Below are positions 5,508-6,955 of a DNA stretch of 6,955 nt, piece by piece. Every line of letters begins with the position of its first letter. Positions within the stretch are counted from its first letter, which is position 1. Under the pieces are notes generated by a model that had not been told where the DNA came from, ran no database searches, and saw nothing but the letters and a program-made list of their open reading frames with translations. A program made the translations under genes and the position numbers. Source of the DNA: Propionibacterium sp. (GTDB lineage: Bacteria > Actinomycetota > Actinomycetes > Propionibacteriales > Propionibacteriaceae); NCBI GenBank assembly GCA_012719335.1, contig JAAYAO010000235.1, positions 1 through 6,955 on the forward strand. Direction: 5' to 3'.

Positions 5508-6338
5508 TCAGCCGATCCGGTGCCGGATCTCCTCCCAGACGTCGGGGTCGGTGAGGTTGCAGCCGAGCTCGTGCTCGTACTTGCCGATGCCGTGGTAATC
5601 GCTGGAGCCGGTGGTCAGCACCCCGGCTTCGGCCGCCAGCTCGCGCAGATGTGCCCGTTGCGCCGGGTCGTGGTCGTTGTGGTCGACCTCCCATCCGGCC
5701 AGGCCGGCGGCCACGAAGCCGCGCAGCGTGTCGGCGTCCAGCACCTCCCGGGAGCCCCGTCCCCAGGGGTGGGCGATCACCGGGAGCCCACCGGCGGCCC
5801 GCACCGCCGCGATCGCGGCGGCGACCCCCGGGGCCCAGCGCTTCACGTAGGCGGGGCCGGTGTCGGAGAGGTACCGGTCGAAGGCCTCCTTGCGGTCGGC
5901 CACGTACCCGGCCTCGACCAGCGCATCCGCCACGTGCGGACGCCCCAGGGAGGGCGCATCGCCCTGCATCCGGCGCACCTGCTCCTCGGTGACCGGCACG
6001 CCGAGATCGGCCAGCTTCGCCAGCATCGCCGCCAGCCGGCCGGCCCGGCCACCCCGGATGCCGTGCAGCATCGCGGCCAACTCCGGGTGTTCGGGGTCGA
6101 CCCCGTAGGCCAGCAGGTGCACGCTGCGCCCCCGGTGGCTGGTGGAGATCTCGATGCCGGGCACGAACTCCACCCCGACCTCGTCGGCGGCCGCGGCAGC
6201 CTCGGCCCATCCCACGGCGGTGTCGTGGTCGGTCAGCGCCAGCACATCCAGGCCCAACCGGGCGGCCCGGCGGAACAACTCGGTCGGGGTATCGGTGCCG
6301 TCGGAGCAGTTGGTGTGACTGTGGAGGTCGATGCGCAC
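5508..6338 (-). CDS. PHP-domain metal-dependent phosphoesterase (YciV/TrpH-like), 276 aa
   Basis: Hydrolase of the polymerase-and-histidinol-phosphatase family. Characterised relatives remove the 3' phosphate of 3',5'-nucleotide bisphosphates or degrade short RNAs 5' to 3' (E. coli RNase AM, formerly YciV/TrpH). The metal ligands are all visible: DLHSHTNCSDG (His6, His8, Asp13), LTDHDT (Asp37, His38), GIEIS (Glu63), His74, GRPH (His135), IAHP (His190) and SSDYHG (Asp247, His249). An insert of about 100 residues between the Glu63/His74 region and IAHP is usual for this group. The length is typical. Translation starts at GTG 6338, since MRIDLHSHT begins exactly there and TAAGGT lies 6 nt upstream, giving a leaderless transcript with no Shine-Dalgarno. 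It is divergent from the DUF2505 gene and convergent with the methyltransferase cluster. Substrate choice (pAp-like nucleotide or RNA) is inferred from the family. Confidence 0.92.
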   Translation of the reverse strand: MRIDLHSHTNCSDGTDTPTELFRRAARLGLDVLALTDHDTAVGWAEAAAAADEVGVEFVPGIEISTSHRGRSVHLLAYGVDPEHPELAAMLHGIRGGRAGRLAAMLAKLADLGVPVTEEQVRRMQGDAPSLGRPHVADALVEAGYVADRKEAFDRYLSDTGPAYVKRWAPGVAAAIAAVRAAGGLPVIAHPWGRGSREVLDADTLRGFVAAGLAGWEVDHNDHDPAQRAHLRELAAEAGVLTTGSSDYHGIGKYEHELGCNLTDPDVWEEIRHRIG

Positions 6339-6344
6339 ATGGTG

Positions 6345-6350
6345 ACCTTA
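6345..6350 (-). promoter_or_regulatory. -10 box TAAGGT of the leaderless PHP-gene promoter
   Basis: On the minus strand TAAGGT fits TANNNT and ends 6 nt before GTG 6338, the same spacing as TACTGT before ATG 541. No ribosome binding site precedes the GTG, which supports a leaderless start. No clear -35 is seen. Confidence 0.5.
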
Positions 6351-6357
6351 GCGTCCG

Positions 6358-6370
6358 GCCCCGTTGGGGC
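6358..6370. promoter_or_regulatory. 13-bp palindrome GCCCC-GTT-GGGGC centred between divergent genes
   Basis: This perfect 5-bp dyad with a 3-bp centre has its midpoint at 6364, exactly halfway between the start codons at 6338 and 6390. It lies between the two proposed -10 boxes, in the spacer or -35 zone of both. It is a candidate shared operator; a chance GC palindrome cannot be excluded. Confidence 0.3.
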
Positions 6371-6376
6371 GTCGTG

Positions 6377-6382
6377 CATCAT
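6377..6382 (+). promoter_or_regulatory. weak candidate -10 box CATCAT for the DUF2505 gene
   Basis: CATCAT ends 7 nt before ATG 6390 and is preceded by TG (6375-6376). It has four of the usual TATAAT-type positions at best. It is proposed because no Shine-Dalgarno precedes ATG 6390, so this gene may also be leaderless. Confidence 0.25.
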
Positions 6383-6389
6383 TGACCCC

Positions 6390-6866
6390 ATGGACATCAC
6401 CTCCCGCCTGGAGTTCCCCGCCGCCCCCGAGCAGGTCTTCGATCTGCTGCTGAATCGCGACTTTCTGATCGACGTGTGCAAGGCGGGAGGTGCCACCGAC
6501 TTCGACGTCACCGTCGACGGCACGCGCACGATCAGCCGGCGCACCCTGCCGGCCCCCGAGATGGCCCGGACCTTCACCGGTTCGACCATCACCATCACCG
6601 AGGACATCACCTGGGGTGGGGCCGAGCCCGACGGCGGCCGGGTCGGTGATCTGGTGCTGACCGTGGACGGGCAGCCGGCGAAGATGACCGGCACCGTGAC
6701 CCTGGCCCCCAACGGTTCGGCCAGCACGGTCACCATCAACGGTGACCTGAAGGTGAACATCCCACTGCTGGGCAAGAAGCTCGAGAAGTCGGCCGCCCCG
6801 GCGATCTACGACGGCATCAAGGTGCAACAGGACGTCGGCAACCGCTGGTTGGCCGGCAGCAACTGA
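6390..6866 (+). CDS. DUF2505 family protein (SRPBCC/START-like fold), 158 aa
   Basis: Small cytosolic protein of the actinobacterial DUF2505 family, which resembles the SRPBCC (polyketide cyclase/START-like) ligand-binding fold. Typical features are the opening MDITSRLEFPAAPEQVFDLL (residues 1-20), where a strand leads into the short helix after 'PAAPEQVF', and alternating beta strands through the middle (TITITEDITW, 66-75). The closing long helix includes KKLEKSAAPAIYDGI (129-143) and ends in VGNRWLAGSN. The fold encloses a hydrophobic cavity, but the natural ligand of the family is not known to me. Length is normal. ATG 6390 is the start because the conserved N-terminus begins there; a much longer upstream extension in the same frame runs antisense through the PHP gene and is rejected. 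It probably shares a transcript with the next gene, 13 nt downstream. Confidence 0.85.
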   Translation: MDITSRLEFPAAPEQVFDLLLNRDFLIDVCKAGGATDFDVTVDGTRTISRRTLPAPEMARTFTGSTITITEDITWGGAEPDGGRVGDLVLTVDGQPAKMTGTVTLAPNGSASTVTINGDLKVNIPLLGKKLEKSAAPAIYDGIKVQQDVGNRWLAGSN

Positions 6867-6879
6867 TTCGGAGGCTCCG

Positions 6880-6955
6880 ATGGCACGCACAGTCGCCACC
6901 AACACCCCGGTGGACCTGACCGAACTGCTGGACTTCGTCCGACCCCGGCACCGGA
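6880..6955 (+). CDS. probable PPOX-class F420-dependent oxidoreductase, N-terminus only
   Basis: The first 25 codons are present before the right edge: MARTVATNTPVDLTELLDFV followed by RPRHR. ATG 6880 has a strong Shine-Dalgarno, CGGAGG (6869-6874), 5 nt upstream. The 'LLDFVRPRHR' opening resembles the start of split beta-barrel (pyridoxamine-5'-phosphate oxidase-like) enzymes that use F420 or FMN in actinomycetes, where it leads into the first barrel strand. The call is made from memory of that short motif and cannot be confirmed with 25 residues. The 13-nt gap from the DUF2505 gene suggests co-transcription. Confidence 0.5.
   Translation, partial: MARTVATNTPVDLTELLDFVRPRHR

Noticed and set aside
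5248..6210. Minus-strand frame overlapping the PHP gene and the repeats
   Set aside because: It is an alternative frame of the PHP gene that reads on through repeats. Its Arg/Gly-rich product has no motif.
5418..6389. Upstream in-frame extension of the DUF2505 gene back to 5418
   Set aside because: It runs through repeat copy 2 and antisense through the PHP gene with all its metal ligands. The DUF2505 fold begins at 6390.

Overview
The window is GC-rich, densely coded DNA from a chromosome of an actinomycete. Evidence for this is the strong GC bias at third codon positions, leaderless starts placed 6 nt after a TANNNT box, and protein families typical of Actinomycetota: a RhlE-like DEAD-box helicase, a DUF2505 protein and a probable F420-dependent PPOX enzyme. 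The interspersed repeat at 5216-5497 recalls elements I associate with Propionibacteriales, but that assignment is only a guess. Nothing indicates a plasmid, phage or insertion sequence.

Layout. (1) 2-502 (+): the 3' end of a DEAD-box RNA helicase gene, cut by the window edge. (2) 541-1359 (+): an alpha/beta hydrolase with an intact catalytic triad and its own, apparently leaderless, promoter. (3) 1465-5163 (+): four tightly packed or overlapping genes encoding a GT4 glycosyltransferase, a class I methyltransferase, an alpha/alpha-barrel protein usually labelled 'prenyltransferase', and a second methyltransferase. They look like one operon with a candidate promoter and a 24-bp dyad upstream. 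(4) 5164-5507: a gene-free stretch between convergent genes, filled with repeat elements that carry hairpins. (5) 5508-6338 (-): a PHP-domain phosphoesterase. (6) 6390-6866 (+): a DUF2505 protein, divergent from the PHP gene across 51 bp, followed by the first codons of a probable PPOX-family oxidoreductase (6880 to the edge).

The four-gene unit is the most interesting part. A retaining sugar transferase, two methyltransferases and an alpha/alpha-barrel enzyme or binding protein suggest assembly and methylation of a small glycoside, a glycolipid or a modified saccharide. No transporter, acyltransferase or signal peptide is visible, so the work is probably cytosolic and the product cannot be named. 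The other genes look like housekeeping or general metabolism: RNA remodelling, nucleotide or RNA phosphoester hydrolysis, and flavin/F420 redox chemistry.
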